A stretch of DNA of 64,000 nucleotides from Pseudocercospora fijiensis CIRAD86 (lineage: Eukaryota; Ascomycota; Dothideomycetes; Mycosphaerellales; Mycosphaerellaceae), in contig NW_006921535.1 in NCBI RefSeq assembly GCF_000340215.1, positions 817,180 through 881,179 of the forward strand. Reading direction: 5' to 3'. This document shows, in pieces, positions 1-9,559 of this stretch. A program made the position numbers and the translations under genes. Position 1 is the first letter of the stretch. Each line of letters starts with the position of its first letter. The notes beneath the pieces are model-generated. The model made no database searches, was not told the DNA's origin, and saw only the letters and a program-made list of their open reading frames with translations.

Positions 1-606
1 CAGTCTAATCTAGAGAGCTTTCGTTTCCGTTGGATCGGACAAAAGGGACCGTTGCCAACAAAGCGACCAGTATCGAGGGCAGCCCCGGAGGGCCAACATC
101 CTGCCCTCGCTCAACAAGATACGAGACCACGACCGCCACCAAGCTGTCGCAAGGCTGAGAAGCCGCTACACTTTCCCAGGCTGAAGAAGTTCAAGGTCGG
201 AGGCATCGCTACTCCAGCCATCGACATCAGCACGTTCATCGCGGCTCACAAACCTACGATTGAAGAGCTTGATCTGGAAGACATAGAGCTCATTACGGGC
301 ACCTGGGATGATGCGCTCGCACCACTCCAGAGAAAGAGGAAGCCTAACCCTGCAAGGCGCGTTGAGGATGAAATTCCAATCATGCTATCGCCGACATTTG
401 CCGCTTCACATGTTCCGGTGGCTATGGAACGTGTCGAGGCAGTGTCACATGATCTTGCACCGCACAGGAGTGTGCGAGTTTCAAAGTGGTTCGCGTCGAA
501 AGGGAAGACGCCAACTGCCGCTAGGAAGTTGAGAGAAGGCCTTCAAGGGTGTGAAGAGCAGTTAAGGAAGGTCCTGAGAGGGAGTGCATTTCCAGCTTGG
601 CGATGA
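1..606 (+). CDS. 3' end of F-box/LRR-like hypothetical protein (5' partial)
   Basis: The reading frame is open from base 1 to the TGA at 604-606, so this is the C-terminal 201 residues of a longer gene whose start lies outside the window. The segment around residues 61-115 has the hydrophobic spacing (LKKFKVGG, then a stretch like IEELDLEDIELITGTWDDAL) seen at the end of many fungal F-box proteins, where a degenerate leucine-rich region precedes a last strand and a 'G-W-L' motif. The tail after residue 120 is basic and low in recognisable motifs. No F-box is visible because the N-terminus is missing, so the family call is an inference. Fungal F-box proteins usually act as substrate adaptors of SCF ubiquitin ligases. 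Confidence 0.45.
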   Translation, partial: QSNLESFRFRWIGQKGPLPTKRPVSRAAPEGQHPALAQQDTRPRPPPSCRKAEKPLHFPRLKKFKVGGIATPAIDISTFIAAHKPTIEELDLEDIELITGTWDDALAPLQRKRKPNPARRVEDEIPIMLSPTFAASHVPVAMERVEAVSHDLAPHRSVRVSKWFASKGKTPTAARKLREGLQGCEEQLRKVLRGSAFPAWR

Positions 607-862
607 GACATGCTTATCGACGACCTTACGATGTCTGTTCATTACTTGGTGTAGGCTCTACATACGAGATCTTGCATGGAATTAGTTTACGGCCATGAAT
701 GATGATGAATGATCAAACTTGAGAGTCCGATATCGCATCTGGACCCTCAAATCAAACCCATGTTGCCCGAAAAGGCAAGTCTCCCCGCATTGACTTCGAC
801 GTCCATGATGAGGAATGATGACTTCTCATGTCAAGATTGCGTGAAAGCATTGAGCTACTAAC

Positions 863-1809
863 ATGGCAATTTTCGACTACACCGGCAAAGTCGTGCTGCT
901 GACTGGCATTGGAGCTGTTCGCGAAGGCTATGGAAATGGAACGGCAATGGCAGCCATAATGGCTCGGCAAGGAGCTATTGTGTTTGGATGCGATATCAAT
1001 CTAGAGGCAGCGAATAAGGCAGCAAACAATATCAATAATGAGGAAGAAACCAGATCCCATCCGGCCAGAAGCAATGGAAAACTGCCGGTCGAGGTGTTTC
1101 AGCAGATTACAGTATGTTTCCAGAGCTATAATGGCCTAGCTACAATCACTCTCCTCGTTCTTAGTCATGCTGAGTGCTTTGCCAGGACGTGACCAAGAAA
1201 TCTGCTTGCGAAGCTTTCGTCAATGCCTGTATGGAGAAGTATGGCCGTATCGATGTCCTTGTCAACAATGTCGGAAAATCCGAGCCGGGAGGACCTGCCG
1301 AGCTTTCTGAGGAGGCTTGGGACGGCCAAACAGATATCAACCTGAAGACGGTATATCTGATGTGCCATCTCGTGCTTCCGATCATGGAAAAGCAGGCCAC
1401 GGGTGGTGCGGTGGTTAATGTGTCATCGGTCGCCGGGCTGAGGTACATTGGCAAGCCGCAAGTAGGCTATGCTGCCACGAAAGCTGCGGTAATCCACTTT
1501 ACGAAGACTACAGCTGTGATATATGCGCAGAGGACAGGTGGCAAGGTTCGGCTCAACACTGTGGTTCCAGGACTGATCAACTCGCCACTGGTAGGTGTGC
1601 TTACCCACAAGTACGCTGACGGAGATGAGGAGGGATATAGGAAGATCCGCGATAAACAGAGTCCAACTGGTAAGATGGGAACCGTTTGGGACGTCGCGCA
1701 TGCCGCTCTCTACCTTTGCTCCGATGAGGCGGGCTATGTGACCGGGCAGGAGTTGGTCGTTGATGGTGCTATCACAGATAGCACCGGACAGCCTGATATG
1801 GGTAGATAG
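863..1809 (+). CDS. short-chain dehydrogenase/reductase (SDR), one intron
   Basis: Two exons, 863-1111 and 1186-1809, flank a 74-bp intron (1112-1185; donor GTATGT, acceptor GCCAG) and join in frame to a 290-residue protein. The classical SDR layout is visible: an N-terminal TG...GxGNG dinucleotide-binding turn (residues 14-26), NNVG at 110-113, catalytic Ser163 in the VNVSS strand, and Tyr178/Lys182 in YAATK. The final VTGQELVVDGA is the usual SDR C-terminal signature. The family uses NAD(P)H to oxidise or reduce alcohol/keto groups; the substrate cannot be read from the sequence. The linker before the junction (about residues 60-83) is a little long for the family, so a missed small intron there is possible. 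It converges on the next gene with 59 bp between them. Confidence 0.85.
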
Positions 1810-1868
1810 GTCCAAAGGACTGCGTCCAGAAACCATTGCATGCTTTCAAAAAGCAGAAACGAAGCAGC

Positions 1869-2651
1869 TCAAGTCTTGGCAAGCTCCAAGAATTTCGATA
1901 CCGAGACCACCTGATAGCCTCGCTTCTTCATCTCCGGCACCACTTTCTTCAACATCGGCACGGTCCATGATCTTCGATCGTGACATATAATAATCCCGCC
2001 GGGCCGAAGCAGACTGAGAACGTGCCAGGCATTGATGCGCCAGTAGGGGATGAAAGGGTCGTGGGGATAGATGCTGCCTAGCACAGTCTTATAGTTGGCC
2101 ATTGATGCCACGTCCAGTATTCTTCGACTGAAGACTCCAGATCCTGGGCGGAAGTAGCGGTCCGTACGCTCCTTTCCAGCGGCTTCGAAGGCATGCTCGA
2201 TGTATTCATCGACCTGCTGAATCTCTTCCTCCAAAGTCGAGCTTGGCAGCTTCACTGATGGCTCGTCATGCATGGCATGGTTCCCTAGTTCCGACCCGGC
2301 TTTCACGATCTCCGAAAGCATAGTCTCATGCTGAGGGACCTGATTGCCAATTACAAAAAATGTCGCACTGGCCTCGTTTTGTTGCAAGATGTCCAAGATT
2401 GCGCGAGTATAGGGGCTCGGTGCATCATCAATTGTTAATGCTATGATCTTCTTGCCGGACTCGACCTGGAACAAAACCTCCGGGAAGCGGTTCTGGAAGT
2501 ACCTGATGACTACTTTTGGTGGCTTATAGATGATGTATAAGGGAATCACGACCAATATGATAACCAGGAGAATGGTGCTTTGCAAGGCCATGCGGGATCT
2601 CCGCGCTCTCCGCCGCGTCCAGCGTCCTGGTAGACGGAATAAGAGCGGCAT
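1869..2651 (-). CDS. membrane-anchored polysaccharide deacetylase (NodB/CE4 family)
   Basis: A 260-residue single-exon protein. A basic N-terminus (RRRARRSR) precedes one membrane segment at about residues 25-42, suggesting a type II membrane protein with the enzyme outside the cytosol. The CE4 motifs appear in order: TIDD at 73-76 (the TFDD motif with metal-binding and catalytic Asp), H-x-x-H as NHAMH at 124-128 (metal ligands), RPGSG at 168-172, and a late IICHD at 221-225. Family members remove acetyl groups from N-acetylglucosamine polymers such as chitin; a chitin deacetylase-like role in the cell wall is likely, but the substrate is inferred. A second Met at residue 21 is an alternative start that would still keep the membrane segment. 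Its start faces the dipeptidase gene across 177 bp. Confidence 0.85.
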   Translation of the reverse strand: MPLLFRLPGRWTRRRARRSRMALQSTILLVIILVVIPLYIIYKPPKVVIRYFQNRFPEVLFQVESGKKIIALTIDDAPSPYTRAILDILQQNEASATFFVIGNQVPQHETMLSEIVKAGSELGNHAMHDEPSVKLPSSTLEEEIQQVDEYIEHAFEAAGKERTDRYFRPGSGVFSRRILDVASMANYKTVLGSIYPHDPFIPYWRINAWHVLSLLRPGGIIICHDRRSWTVPMLKKVVPEMKKRGYQVVSVSKFLELAKT

Positions 2652-2828
2652 TACCGCGCCATTGTGATGTTTCTATGTCGATGTCGATGTTGTCCGGTTG
2701 ATCTGGGATGTGCTTTGTACTCTGATATTCAATGTCTGACCAATGGAGAGAGACGCGAAGTTGTTACCGCTTGGCACCGGCTCACGCAAATGCGCTAACC
2801 TGCTTTTGGTGACCCCCGCCAAACTCCG
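2652..2828. promoter_or_regulatory. shared divergent promoter (deacetylase / dipeptidase)
   Basis: A 177-bp stretch separates two head-to-head start codons, so both promoters must lie here or overlap the genes. I see no clear TATA box. The region is pyrimidine-rich close to the plus-strand start. Confidence 0.5.
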
Positions 2829-4466
2829 ATGTCCCTCCAAGAGGCAGTGTTTACCATTGCTGATTCATTCATGTTGACACGAACACTGCGGCCGGCCATC
2901 ACGACTATTGTCCAGCGAACACTCACAAGACATCAAGCGCCCATTGGCCGACGATTTGAAAGCACTCCCGTCTGGCCTTATCTGTACCGTTCGCAGCCAT
3001 CGCCCAACATGGCACCAAACCTCAAGAACTTCTACGATACCGTCGATTCCCTGGCGGAACCATTCATCGATCGTCTGCGAAAGGCCGTGGCAATTCCTTC
3101 CATTTCAGCGGATGAGGCAAGGCGCCAAGATGTCGTAAAGATGGGCTTGTATCTGAAGGACCAGCTTGAAGCACTGGGTGCACACATGGAGGCTCGGCCA
3201 TTGGGCAAGCAGCCACACAAAGAACACTTGGAACTGCCTCCAGCGATTATCGGCAGATATCCAGCGAAGAAGGATGAAAGCAAGCGCACCATCCTGGTAT
3301 ACGGTCACTACGATGTACAACCCGCAGAGTTGTCAGACGGATGGGCCACGGAGCCATTCAAGCTCAGTATCGACGACAAGGGTCGAATGTATGGCCGTGG
3401 AAGTACTGACGACAAGGGACCAGTGTTGGGGTGGGTAAATGTGATTGAGGCGCATCAGAAAGCAGGCATCGAGTTCCCCGTCAACTTGCTCATGTGCTTC
3501 GAAGGCATGGAGGAGTACGGATCCGAGGGCCTTGACGACTTCATCATTGCCGAGTGTAAGCCAGGGAAATTCTTTGCTGACGCGGACGCTGTCTGTATCA
3601 GTGATAACTACTGGCTGGGGACGGAGAAGCCCTGTCTGACGTATGGTCTAAGAGGCTGCTCGTACTACTCCATCGAGATAAGTGGTCCCGGCCAGGATCT
3701 GCACTCTGGTGTCTTCGGGGGTACTGCTCAAGAACCTATGACAGATCTCGTTCGCGTCATGGGCAGCCTCGTAGATACTCATGGCAACATCCTTATCCCT
3801 GGCATCAAGGAGCTCGTAGCACCAGTTACTAAGGAGGAGCAGGCGCTGTACAAGGACATCGCCTTTGAGATGGACAACCTCTACGAGTCCTTGGGTAGCC
3901 AGACAAGCATCTTTCCCGACAAAGAGCGCACGCTCATGGGTCGCTGGCGTTTCCCATCTCTGTCGCTTCACGGTATTGAGGGAGCTTTCTCGCAGACTGG
4001 AGCGAAGACCGTCATTCCTGCGAAGGTGGTCGGCAAGTTTTCCATCCGAACAGTGCCAGATATGGAGCCACCAGAGGTGGATAAGCTCGTTTTCGCTCAC
4101 GTGGACAAAGTGTTCAAGCAGCTTGGTTCTAAGAACACCCTGAACTGTTATCTACAGCATGCAGGAAAGTGGTGGGTTGCGTCACCAAATCACTGGAACT
4201 TCACCGCGGCTGCTAAGGCTGTGGAAGACGTTTGGAGGGTCAAGCCAGATCTTACAAGGGAAGGCGGAAGTATACCCGTGACTTTAACATTCGAGCAAGC
4301 TACAGGCAAGAATGTCCTCCTCTTGCCGATGGGCTCCTCAACAGATGCTGCTCATTCTATAAATGAGAAGCTCGACCGCCGCAACTACATCGAGGGTATC
4401 AAGCTGCTAGGTGCTTACCTTCACTATGTTGGCGAGGAACCGAGCGAGGAACCGATGAAGGCATAA
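2829..4466 (+). CDS. DUG1: M20 metallopeptidase, Cys-Gly dipeptidase DUG1-like
   Basis: A single-exon 545-residue protein matching the CNDP2/Dug1 branch of M20 peptidases along its length. Family metal and catalytic motifs are present: YGHYDVQP (His160, Asp162), GSTDDKG (Asp194), EGMEEYGSEG (Glu228/Glu229), Asp259 in AVCISD, and a late His509 in SSTDAAHS. In yeast, Dug1 splits Cys-Gly during glutathione degradation in the cytosol. The usual family N-terminus corresponds to Met61 (ATG at 3009). The 60 residues before it are rich in Arg, Thr and Ser and, from Met15 (ATG at 2871), contain no acidic residue until about residue 44, like a mitochondrial targeting presequence. Alternative starts could give mitochondrial and cytosolic forms; this is an inference. 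Confidence 0.92.
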   Translation: MSLQEAVFTIADSFMLTRTLRPAITTIVQRTLTRHQAPIGRRFESTPVWPYLYRSQPSPNMAPNLKNFYDTVDSLAEPFIDRLRKAVAIPSISADEARRQDVVKMGLYLKDQLEALGAHMEARPLGKQPHKEHLELPPAIIGRYPAKKDESKRTILVYGHYDVQPAELSDGWATEPFKLSIDDKGRMYGRGSTDDKGPVLGWVNVIEAHQKAGIEFPVNLLMCFEGMEEYGSEGLDDFIIAECKPGKFFADADAVCISDNYWLGTEKPCLTYGLRGCSYYSIEISGPGQDLHSGVFGGTAQEPMTDLVRVMGSLVDTHGNILIPGIKELVAPVTKEEQALYKDIAFEMDNLYESLGSQTSIFPDKERTLMGRWRFPSLSLHGIEGAFSQTGAKTVIPAKVVGKFSIRTVPDMEPPEVDKLVFAHVDKVFKQLGSKNTLNCYLQHAGKWWVASPNHWNFTAAAKAVEDVWRVKPDLTREGGSIPVTLTFEQATGKNVLLLPMGSSTDAAHSINEKLDRRNYIEGIKLLGAYLHYVGEEPSEEPMKA

Positions 4467-5259
4467 TAAGTCCGTTTCGGCAAATGTAATCTCGCTTGCG
4501 GGACGCACCATACCACACAATTCAGGCCGATTCTGCAACAAGACCTTCCCTTGCCGCGTCTACGACCAGCGCGGTGTATACCTAAAGCAGGAGTTCTGCC
4601 GAGGACTAAATTCGAAAAGGCGGTGTTGGGTTGTGGACGATTGTTCTCACCGATTCCTTGGAATACGTCAGGGTTCGAAAATTGTGCAATGTGCACACAG
4701 ACAGAAAGTCAGGCCGGACGTGCACGCCAGATAGGCTCAGCCGTAGGTGAAGAGTTCAATCAATCGCAGTTCACGAATCGATGAAAAGTCCAAAATCGAA
4801 TCGGCCGCATTTTCTTGTTGCCTTGCTTTCCCGACAACCTACTTTGCTGACAAGAAAGCATGACTAATCTACTGACGCCAGCCATCATATCCAAGCTTTT
4901 CGCCAGCATTGAGACGCAGATATGAAGCGGCGTGAAAGTGCGTTCTCCACACTTTTTCCCGCGACTTGGGCGGAGGCAATCAAGTTATGATCGATATCAC
5001 TGGAGAAAAAGCAATACTGATACTCTCAAACTCACTCTCAGCCGTGACAGCCAAGTCTCGCGCGAGACTTGCTGCCCTGTTACAGTGAGCTGTAGACGCG
5101 GGCACGGAGCTTGGGTCCATCAACGCAGAAAGTAATACCAAATCCAGAGTCCTGCAGTGCCGGCAGATTCGAGCAGAAGGCGGTCAACGTAGTCAAGCAA
5201 GCTCCTGAACTGGCCCCGAGAAAGGAAGCGAGGTATATTTATACTGACCAAGAATGCGA
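4467..5259. other. intergenic, no gene recognised
   Basis: About 0.8 kb downstream of the dipeptidase. Only short open frames occur, overlapping on both strands and without recognisable motifs or convincing splice sites. Base composition is normal and not RIP-altered. Confidence 0.5.
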
Positions 5260-5355
5260 GGGTGGTGAACCGCCACGGCGGCTAGGTTTGCAGCGGCGGC
5301 TTGTCCACTTCCATGGTTGTTTACAGGCCATATATGGACCGCTAAAAGAGGTATC
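5260..5355 (+). repeat. unmutated copy of a short repeat that recurs, RIP-altered, at 5788-5885
   Basis: This stretch aligns with 5788-5885 over about 95 bp. This copy keeps CCATGG, TTTACAGG and ATATGGACCGC, where the other has CTATAG, TTAATAGG and ATATAGACCGC. Most differences are C-to-T at CpA or G-to-A at TpG, the RIP signature. It probably marks the end of the degenerate element that begins at 5788. Confidence 0.75.
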
Positions 5356-5787
5356 AAGGAAGCGCGCCTACGCCGCTTAGACAGCTTATTCACAGAGAGT
5401 ATAACAGGGCATGACTCATGCAGTTTGACCATGGCTCCACATTGTGCCTCGGGTTGGACAACCATTGAAGGCCAAGAACTTCGGTTTTCTTTGCGGCCTC
5501 ACGTCAGGCTATCCTTGCGACCATAGTCCTTGGCTCTTCGAAGCTGGACACCAAACCGTCTTGTCATTGCTTCAAATGCCACACGCTATGAGAAGGATCT
5601 CGCAACTCGCAGAGCAAGGCGCTCCAGGCTGAAGGAGGCAGTGGTTCAAGTTTTAGACGCTTTGACGCGTACACAAGCCCTTCACCCCCCTTCACAAGTT
5701 GTACGGTTGCTAGGCCAGACATGCTAGCTAGAGCGCGCTCTCTCTCTCGAGTGTCAGAAGAGAGATATAAGTATATCAACCTAAACA

Positions 5788-5885
5788 AGGGTGTAGATCG
5801 CGCCGCTACGGCGGCTAGGTTTGCTACGGCGCTTGTCTACTTCTATAGTTATTAATAGGCTATATATAGACCGCTAAGAGGTCTA
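5788..5885 (+). repeat. RIP-altered partner of the repeat at 5260-5355
   Basis: The same segment as 5260-5355 with nearly every CpA/TpG turned into TpA. It stands at the left edge of the large RIP-altered block, so the sharp change in composition near 5760-5790 is the repeat boundary. Confidence 0.75.
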
Positions 5886-8047
5886 ATTTCGAGCTAATTT
5901 AAAGCCTTATAGTAGTATAGTATAGGCCTGCTTACAATAAAGCTAAACTAGACCTTATCTAGAGACTATTTCTACCTATTTGTTTATCGACCTATTCTAT
6001 CTCTTCCTCGCATTACGTACCGCCTTTGTTTTAACCTTACTATCGCTAATTCTACGCTCTTTATTATATATAAGCCTTCGTACGCTAGGTGCCTATCGCC
6101 TAAGGATATAGAGTTGTTGCTTAGTAAGCTAGAAGTTAAGCGGCCGGTACGTATATCTCGTAAACCGTAATAATCTCGTACTAAGCGTATTGTTATAGTT
6201 TAAGAGCCTATTTCTACTAAATCTATACGATCGAAGGCGCCTATTCTTCTACCCTACTAGTAGTAATAAGGGCATTCGAATAGAAGGCTTCGAATACGAC
6301 GAATACCGCTATTTCGTATCGAACGTATAGTACTATAAGAACCGGCCGAACTACCTATCGAATAATAGTAATAGGCGACTATATCGACGACCTAGCTTTA
6401 AGTATCGTATCTATAAGCGCTATACAGACTATTAGCGCGCGGAAATAGCTCTAGAAGTCGTTATAACTGCTTAGATACGTAAGAGGCCTTAGCGGAAGCG
6501 TATAGCGTATACGAAGCCTTATTTCGACTATCGCGCGAAGTTAACTATTATCGAGGTCTATAAGAAGCGACTAAGAGCCGAATTTAGCGAGTTTCTCGAT
6601 AACTGCGTACTACGTAGTCTACCTAATAGTTTAACGGTCGTAAGACCGGCTTACGTAATGCTTTTGCCGCTAAATAAGTGCTATTCGTATAGTCTCGAGT
6701 TTGTCGATAGTCTAGTAGTTAATAATAGTATAAAGGCTATATAGAAAGAGATACTCGATTTTCGAGCTAGTAAGTAGATTCTTAGTACCTTATAGACCTT
6801 ATATTAACCTGTTTCTAGGCTTAATGTTAGTCGCTTAGTTAGTAGAAGAAATAAGACGGCCTAAATAGAAGCAAGTATAGTACGACGCTAGCGCCGTAGC
6901 AATTACTCGAGACCGCGTTAGTAACGCTAATCGGGAAGTCCTTTCTCGATTAAGTAATAAGCGAAGAGATAGTACGGAAATAGGGGTTATAGCCTAACTT
7001 TAGTAGGCATACGACTACTTAAGCGCTAAATTTAGCGGTAGACGAGGCCTCGTACAAATAATTAAGTCTCGTAGACTTAATAGAAAGCTATATAGAGGCC
7101 TTATTTAGGCTTCTAACTAGCAACTTCGAGCCCTTCGCAACTATAGGTCTTTGTTTCTATTAGACTCGACCTATTATACGAATAAGCTAAAATAGCCTCT
7201 ATCGATAGTCTACGTCCGCAATAACTACCTTAAATAGCTTCTAGCGGCTTACTTCCTTCTAGACTACGAGCAGGCATACCTAATTAAGATAGCAATCTTA
7301 ACCCTTCGAGAAATAGCTTAATCCGACTAGATTAAGAAGGTTAGCGAATACGATAGATATAGGAAGCACTTCTACGTTAACGACGGCTGTTCTAGTAAAG
7401 CTAAAGATTAAGACGATTTAAACTAGACTAAACAGTCTTCTTAGATACCGCTATAGTCGATTACTAACGACTTAGCGAGTAAGCAACTCGGTATAATTCA
7501 AGGCCTTATAGGTTGTAGTATTATTTAGCGCCTCTACTAACGCTATCTTATTAAAACCCTCGAGAAGCACTTTAAGCGCTTTCTAACTACCTTTAAGGCT
7601 ATAACTAACGTATTGTTTATTGCAAGAGACTAAGAAGAATGCTAGTAGTTTATTAAGACTGTATAGAGCGACCTACTAAGCTATAATATACTAAAGGCGG
7701 TCGAGAAATTAGACTATTTAAAGAAGAAGTAGATAGCTTCTAAGAGCGATCGATAGGCGACTTAGGTACGGCTCGGAGATCCCCTTTTAATAGCCGTTCG
7801 AATAACTAGTCTACTAGAGGGCTATTATATACACTTAAAGCGCCGAGATAAGCGTTAGATACGCAAATAGAGCTTGCAAGGTACGTATTCGTCCCCTATT
7901 TACAATGTTGTCCGAATTTATATAAAAGAAGCCCTCTTCTATATTTTTTAGAATAGCTAGAATTCCTTAGAACGGCTCCTTCGACTATATTCTTCTTCCC
8001 TTCTATACTACAACTACTAACAACAACTAACTATTTCTAGGCCTTAT

Positions 8048-8477
8048 AATGCACCTATTCTAACTCGACGATTATATCCGCGAGCGCGTACGACAAAACG
8101 GTATTATTAATACCTACGGTTAGCTACTAATATAGCGGAAATATAACACTTCGGCCTTTAAATACCTACTACTTTCGGTATAGAAGAAGATAGCTAATAA
8201 GCTTATATAGTGTTATAAGGATATAGACAATAACAAGCCTGCTTAGCGGATAGCTCTACCTACTTTATACGACGACGTATATACTAAATGCTTCTGCTAC
8301 TTCTAGTATAGCTATTACCTGCCTTATAAGTATATCTAGCGCTTCTATATTACTAGTGCGAGTGTTCTTACGCTACGACGTTGTTAGTTATATAAGAGCC
8401 GCTTTTAAGGTCTAAATAGCAATCTTGTATACCCTAAGTAGTATAATACTAGGCTTGTTATCGATAACGACAACTAG
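8048..8477 (+). pseudogene. 5' half of an unidentified element ORF, interrupted by LTR element A
   Basis: An ATG at 8048 opens a frame of about 143 codons whose only stops are TAG/TAA at positions expected from RIP of CAG, CAA or TGG. A segment rich in Cys, Phe and Tyr lies around codons 80-100. After removing the LTR element and one copy of the CTAG duplication, the frame continues directly at 20758. The product is not recognised. Confidence 0.55.
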
Positions 8478-8756
8478 TATTAGCTAGTAACCGGCCCTAC
8501 ACCTATAGGCTAGTTTTGAGCCTATATAAGAGGCCTCCTTCTATAGAGTAGATAGATTATCAACCTCGTATAGTATATTGTTTATATTACACTTCTACAA
8601 TGCCTATATTACAGGGCTCTAGTTATTAGCCTAAGCGATAGTCTCGTTATCCTATCTTGCTAAACATAGCTGCCCGTATTGCTATAGGTTATATTACCCT
8701 CGGTAGCCTATACTATTGCTATAAGTAGTAGTAGTAGTATTAGTTTCCGTCCTTTA
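8478..8756 (+). repeat. 5' LTR of element A
   Basis: 279 bp, beginning TATTAGCTAGTAACCGG and ending TTTCCGTCCTTTA; the original TG...CA ends have probably become TA...TA through RIP. It differs from the 3' LTR at about ten places, nearly all C/T or G/A changes in CpA/TpG context, so the divergence reflects RIP rather than age. A GTAGTAGTAGTAG run sits near the 3' end. Confidence 0.92.
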
Positions 8757-8775
8757 TTAGAGCCGAAGGTAGGGC
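8757..8775 (+). other. candidate primer-binding site of element A
   Basis: The bases directly after the 5' LTR read TTAGAGCCGAAGG. If the TAG was TGG before RIP, this gives TGGAGCCGAAGG, which could pair with a tRNA 3' end in CCA. The same sequence follows the LTR of copy B at 44470. The tRNA was not identified. Confidence 0.45.
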
Positions 8776-9383
8776 TATCTCTTTATATCTAATAGGTTCG
8801 GGTGTATTAAAGGTAGTCTCTAGGCACGAATAGCTATAACCGAAGCGAAGGTACGATAAGAGCCTACGATACGGACGATACCGAAGTATCTTAAGGGGCC
8901 GTTACGACAAGCAGAGAAACCTCTTAACGAGGGCATCGCTTTAACCCCGAAAAGCTGCAAACCCTTAGGACTATTATAGCTTAGGGCCTAGTCTATAACG
9001 ATAGCTAGCTTCTAAGGACTCGGCTCCGGGTCGAAGACCTATTTAGTACCGCTTGCTCGAGATAAGCCCTGCCTAAGGAGGAGATAGACTAATTACCTAT
9101 CGGCCTTACTTAGTTTGCTAAGACTATCTATACGATAGCAATTTCTAGATTACAGGTCGGATGCCTAGACAGTTCCCCTATTAACCGGGTAGATTGTTTC
9201 GGGATTCGCTGCCTCGTTCGGATAGTACTTAGCCTTCTACTAGAAAAAGAAGGTCCCCGCCCCCCGCCTAGCTAAAGGAGATAACGATAGTTAGTAAGGT
9301 AGCTAGTTTCTAGGATCCAGGTATAAATAGAGATTACAGTTCCTTCCTCCGAGCGGCTTTTGTCTAAATTTACTAAACTAAAG

Positions 9384-9414
9384 CTCCTAGGGGTGTCTAG
9401 GCGACCCCTAGGAG
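9384..9414 (+). other. conserved 11-bp hairpin in the leader, just before gag
   Basis: CTCCTAGGGGT and ACCCCTAGGAG form an 11-bp stem around a 9-nt loop. Copy B has the same structure at 45081-45111, with one G-C pair replaced by A-T on both arms, so pairing is preserved. It may act in the genomic RNA (packaging or translation) or be a protein-binding site; the role is unknown. Confidence 0.6.
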
Positions 9415-9423
9415 GCCAAACTC

Positions 9424-9448
9424 TAATGCTACCCTAGGGGTAATATTA
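9424..9448. repeat. 25-bp palindrome P1 (leader/gag junction, element A)
   Basis: A near-perfect inverted repeat close to the consensus TAATACTACCCC-C-GGGGTAGTATTA, written here in two halves. It is one of five copies in element A. Confidence 0.8.
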
Positions 9449-9559
9449 GAAGAAAACAGCCTAGTATACTATTTTCTCGCATAGCAATATCGAAACAAAC
9501 CAAACCTACAATATATACTAAAAACACTTTCCTATAGCATTTCATTTCAACTACTTTAT

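Larger units (their letters stand above)
5788..8477. mobile_element. unclassified RIP-degraded element, left part
   Basis: This region is depleted of CpA/TpG and saturated with TAG/TAA, the mark of repeat-induced point mutation. Reading TAG as former Gln/Trp reveals long plus-strand frames (for example about 6100-6700 and 7030-7950) with charged, protein-like composition, but I recognise no transposase, integrase or reverse transcriptase motif. The right-hand frame starting near 8048 is cut at 8477 by the LTR retrotransposon and resumes in frame after it, so this segment and 20754-21900 form one older element. Confidence 0.6.
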
